Source of the DNA: Thermodesulfobacteriota bacterium
GTDB lineage: Bacteria; Desulfobacterota; BSN033; UBA1163
Assembly: GCA_030024065.1 (NCBI GenBank)
Contig: JASEIE010000211.1
Location: 1-7,106 of the forward strand
Length of the DNA: 7,106 nucleotides
Reading direction: 5' to 3'
In this document: positions 4,732 through 7,106 of the stretch, piece by piece
Layout of the letters: every line of letters begins with the position of its first letter
Numbering within the stretch: the first letter of the stretch is position 1
Program-made: the position numbers and the translations under genes
Notes under the pieces: generated by a model
The model's input: only the letters and a program-made list of their open reading frames with translations
Database searches by the model: none
Told to the model about the DNA's origin: nothing

Positions 4732-6696
4732 ATGGGTGAAGTGGACAAGAAGAGTGTTGATAAAGCTACTCAAATAATGATCGAAAAGGCAGCGGCAGAT
4801 AGTTGTGAGACAATCTTTGACAGGGCTGAAACGATGAAGCCCTGCCCTATTGGAGCGGAAGGGAGTTGTTGTAAAAACTGCGGGATGGGACCATGCCGGG
4901 TCCCTGCCCCTAAGAAGAAAGAGGGAGTTCCCGAGAAAGCAAAACGGAGAGGTCTCTGTGGAGCCACGGCAGAAACCATCGCCGCCCGTAATTTTGCAAG
5001 GATGGTGGCCGCGGGAGCTGCTGCTCATTCCGACCATGCCAGAGGGGTAGCCAAACTCTTTCTGGCAACAGCCAAAGGGGAAGTCCCTGATTACCAGATA
5101 AAAGACGAGCAGAAACTTTATCAACTGGCCATGGATTTTGGAGTCGAAATTGGAGATCGATCCGTCCAGGACGTTGCGATTGATGTTGGTGAGAAGGCTT
5201 TGGCCGAATTTGGGCGTCAGGAAGGAGAGATTCTATTTCTTAAACGAGCTCCTCTCAAACGGCAACAACTTTGGCGGGAAACAGGGACTGCTCCACGAGG
5301 CATTGACCGTGAGATCGTCGAGATCATGCACCGGACCCATATCGGTGTCGATCAGGATTACCGGAACATACTCAAAGCCTCTGCACGTTGCTCTTTAGCA
5401 GATGGTTGGGGCGGTTCGATGATCTCGACCGAACTTCAGGATGCCATGTTCGGGAACCCCGTTCCCATAGCCGGTCAGATTAACCTTGGAGTCCTTAAAG
5501 AAGACCATGTCAATATGATCACTCATGGGCATGAGCCGCTTCTTCCAGAAATGCTTGTGGTTGCCTCTAAGGATCCAGAGATCCTTGAATTGGCCAAATC
5601 GAAAGGTGCCAAGGGAATTAATCTTGCCGGCATGTGCTGTTCCGCCAATGAGATTCTGATGAGACATGGAATTCCCTGTGCAGGGAATTTCCTCCAGCAG
5701 GAGCTCGCCATTATCACGGGGGCAGTTGAGGCGATGGTTGTCGATGTGCAGTGCGAGATGCAATCCCTCTCCGGTGTGGCCAAATGTTACCACACAAAAC
5801 TCATCACCACTGACCGAAGGGCAAAGATCGAAGGGGCGATGCATATCCAGTTCGATGAACATGAGGCCCTCAATGTGGCAAAGAAAGTCCTAAGAGAGGC
5901 AATTGAAAATTTCCCCAATCGAAAATCGCCCATCCTCATTCCAACGGAAAGTATGGATACGGTTGTGGGCTTTAGTCACGAAACGATCAACTACCTCCTG
6001 GGTGGGCTTTTCAGGGCATCTTACAGACCTTTGAACGATAATATCATTAACGGCCGGATTCGTGGCATTGCCGGTGTGGTTGGGTGTAACAACGCCCGTG
6101 TCACACATGACGATTCCCATCTGAAGATGATCCTGGAGTTGATTGGTAATGACGTCATCGTCCTGACAACAGGGTGCAGCGCCATGGCAGCAGGAAAGTA
6201 TGGACTCCTCACCCCGGAAGCAGCCAGCAAATATGCGGGCAAAGGGTTAGCCTCTGTGTGTGAAGCTGTTGGGCTTCCGCCTGTCCTCCATATGGGCTCT
6301 TGTGTGGATAACAGTCGGATCTTAATGGCAGCCACCGCTGTGGTCAAGGACGGAGGGCTGGGGGATGACATCAGCGATCTGCCGGCTACTGGTGCGGCAC
6401 CTGAGTGGATGAGCGAAAAGGCTATCTCCATCGGCCAATATTTTGTTGCCTCCGGTGTTTTTACCGTGTTTGGCGTCACCTGGCCGACCTTGGGGAGCGA
6501 AGAAGTCACCAAGATGCTCTTTGAGGGATTCGATGAAATCTTCAAAGGGAAATGGGCTTTTGAATCCGATCCTGTCAAGGCAGCCAGAATGATGATCGAA
6601 CATATCGATAAAAAGCGTAAGGCATTGGGCATTGATAAATCAAGGGAACGAATCCTCTTCGATATGGCCAAACGCCGAGAACTGGAGGCCGCCTGA
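4732..6696 (+). CDS. cooS: Bacterial-type anaerobic Ni,Fe carbon monoxide dehydrogenase, catalytic subunit
   Basis: A 654-aa CODH of the CooS/AcsA type, which oxidises CO to CO2 (or the reverse) as a soluble homodimer in the cytoplasm. Visible ligands, by comparison with Carboxydothermus CODH-II: D-cluster Cys38 and Cys46; B-cluster Cys47, Cys50, Cys55 and Cys76 (CCKNCGMGPCR, GLCGA); and C-cluster histidine in HGH (265-267), Cys303 (MCCSANE), Cys341 (VQCE), Cys452 (VGCNN), Cys482 (TGCSA) and Cys524 (GSCVDNSR). His99 and His102 in AAHSDHARG and Lys563 in SEKAISIG match the proton-transfer and catalytic residues. Length is close to the 636 aa of CODH-II. ATG 4732 follows GAAGGGAG at 4718-4725. 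Neither AcsB nor CooC/CooF lies in the window, so I cannot say whether it serves acetyl-CoA synthesis, energy conservation or CO detoxification. Intact and probably active. Confidence 0.96.
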   Translation: MGEVDKKSVDKATQIMIEKAAADSCETIFDRAETMKPCPIGAEGSCCKNCGMGPCRVPAPKKKEGVPEKAKRRGLCGATAETIAARNFARMVAAGAAAHSDHARGVAKLFLATAKGEVPDYQIKDEQKLYQLAMDFGVEIGDRSVQDVAIDVGEKALAEFGRQEGEILFLKRAPLKRQQLWRETGTAPRGIDREIVEIMHRTHIGVDQDYRNILKASARCSLADGWGGSMISTELQDAMFGNPVPIAGQINLGVLKEDHVNMITHGHEPLLPEMLVVASKDPEILELAKSKGAKGINLAGMCCSANEILMRHGIPCAGNFLQQELAIITGAVEAMVVDVQCEMQSLSGVAKCYHTKLITTDRRAKIEGAMHIQFDEHEALNVAKKVLREAIENFPNRKSPILIPTESMDTVVGFSHETINYLLGGLFRASYRPLNDNIINGRIRGIAGVVGCNNARVTHDDSHLKMILELIGNDVIVLTTGCSAMAAGKYGLLTPEAASKYAGKGLASVCEAVGLPPVLHMGSCVDNSRILMAATAVVKDGGLGDDISDLPATGAAPEWMSEKAISIGQYFVASGVFTVFGVTWPTLGSEEVTKMLFEGFDEIFKGKWAFESDPVKAARMMIEHIDKKRKALGIDKSRERILFDMAKRRELEAA

Positions 6697-6707
6697 TCAG
6701 ATAAGGG

Positions 6708-6735
6708 CGTAATACGTGATCCATGACTCGTAATA
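6708..6735. repeat. Two direct CGTAATA copies in the cooS-thioesterase gap
   Basis: CGTAATA occurs at 6708-6714 and again at 6729-6735, 21 bp apart (about two helical turns), just after the cooS stop. No stem plus T-tract terminator is visible in this 80-nt gap, so read-through from cooS into the next gene is possible. It may be chance, a remnant of a dispersed repeat, or an operator for the downstream gene. Confidence 0.3.
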
Positions 6736-6776
6736 AAGAAGACACAGCGGGATCGGATTAAAAAATGAGGAAATCC

Positions 6777-7106
6777 ATGGCTGAAATGTTAACCGGTCAG
6801 AAGGGACAGACAGAAAACAGTTTCCACAGAAATTGTTTTGCCTGTGGTTCAAATGACGGAATGGGTTTAGGGCTCAAGTTTTACAAACATGAAGATGGGA
6901 CTGTTTTTGGAAACTTCTTCGCAGATCCAAAGTTTGAAGGCTATTCTGGAATCATTCATGGAGGAATCGTAGCAACCCTGTTGGATTCTGCGATGACCCA
7001 CTGTCTCTTAATGAAGGATATCCCTGCTCTCACTGGAAGATTGTCGGTCAAGTATTCTACCCCTATTCAGACAGGAGCCGCTGTGAGGTTGGAAGCCAAA
7101 ATCGTT
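6777..7106 (+). CDS. PaaI-like hotdog-fold thioesterase, N-terminal part (runs off the window)
   Basis: The frame is open for 110 codons to the last base. The product begins MAEMLTGQKGQTENSFHRNC and has a CFAC motif (residues 20-23) followed by GMGLGLKF, typical of small hotdog thioesterases with an N-terminal C-x-x-C. The GIIHGGIVATLLDSAM segment (58-73) carries the HGG active-site loop (61-63) and Asp70 at the position where the catalytic acid usually lies on the central helix. Such enzymes hydrolyse acyl-CoA thioesters; the substrate cannot be told from sequence. ATG 6777 is preferred over ATG 6765 because TGAGGA (6766-6771) gives proper ribosome-site spacing to it. The gene is 80 nt from cooS on the same strand, so it may be in the same unit, though a link to acetyl-CoA metabolism would be speculation. 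Confidence 0.85.
   Translation, partial: MAEMLTGQKGQTENSFHRNCFACGSNDGMGLGLKFYKHEDGTVFGNFFADPKFEGYSGIIHGGIVATLLDSAMTHCLLMKDIPALTGRLSVKYSTPIQTGAAVRLEAKIV

Noticed and set aside
5395..5862. 155-codon - strand frame inside cooS
   Set aside because: Antisense shadow of the conserved C-cluster region of cooS.
6021..6671. 216-codon open frame on the - strand inside cooS
   Set aside because: Shadow of cooS, whose + strand frame carries conserved Cys452, Cys482 and Cys524; the antisense product is unrecognisable.
1583..6696. CRISPR array, tRNA, rRNA or insertion sequence
   Set aside because: No regularly spaced long repeats, cloverleaf, rRNA-like segment or transposase was seen; the region is continuous metabolic coding sequence.

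Overview
The window looks like part of the genome of a strictly anaerobic bacterium that uses one-carbon (Wood-Ljungdahl / CO) chemistry. All genes lie on the + strand, most behind near-perfect bacterial Shine-Dalgarno sites (AAAGGAGG type). The gene set (paired NifX-like proteins, Gly-rich 'MPxxDGTGP' small proteins, an archaeal-type CODH beside a bacterial-type CODH, a hotdog thioesterase) resembles what I know of Desulfobacterota (sulfate-reducing or syntrophic 'Deltaproteobacteria') and similar anaerobic lineages. That taxonomic guess is inference only; an archaeon is less likely but not excluded.

Region 1 (1-1582), accessory metallocluster-like module. It holds the 3' end of a NifX-like gene with a His/Cys-rich tail, a second complete NifX-like gene joined to it by an ATGA overlap, and two small Gly/aromatic-rich proteins (640-864 and 1023-1337) of the DUF5320-like type. 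The three gaps here (538-639, 865-1022, 1338-1582) each contain a sizeable imperfect inverted repeat that can be drawn by hand.

Region 2 (1583-6696), a compact CODH gene group. It comprises cdhA (alpha subunit of the archaeal-type acetyl-CoA decarbonylase/synthase CODH component), cdhB (epsilon subunit), a 76-aa Gly-rich/zinc-ribbon protein that overlaps cdhB by 14 nt, and cooS (bacterial-type Ni,Fe-CODH catalytic subunit). Gaps are -14 to 28 nt, so this reads as one transcription unit. Both CODHs keep every cluster ligand I can place. The ACS subunit (cdhC/acsB), the corrinoid protein genes (cdhD/cdhE) and the nickel-loading ATPase (cooC) are not in the window.

Region 3 (6697-7106). After an 80-nt gap comes the 5' part of a PaaI-like hotdog thioesterase gene that runs off the end.

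How it may work together: CdhA/CdhB and CooS both interconvert CO and CO2 with low-potential electron carriers, either to feed acetyl-CoA synthesis or cleavage or to oxidise CO. The NifX-like and MPxxDGTGP proteins are plausible carriers or assembly factors for Fe-S or Ni clusters, but this rests on gene context and has not been shown. The least explained element is the small zinc-ribbon protein fixed between the two CODH systems.
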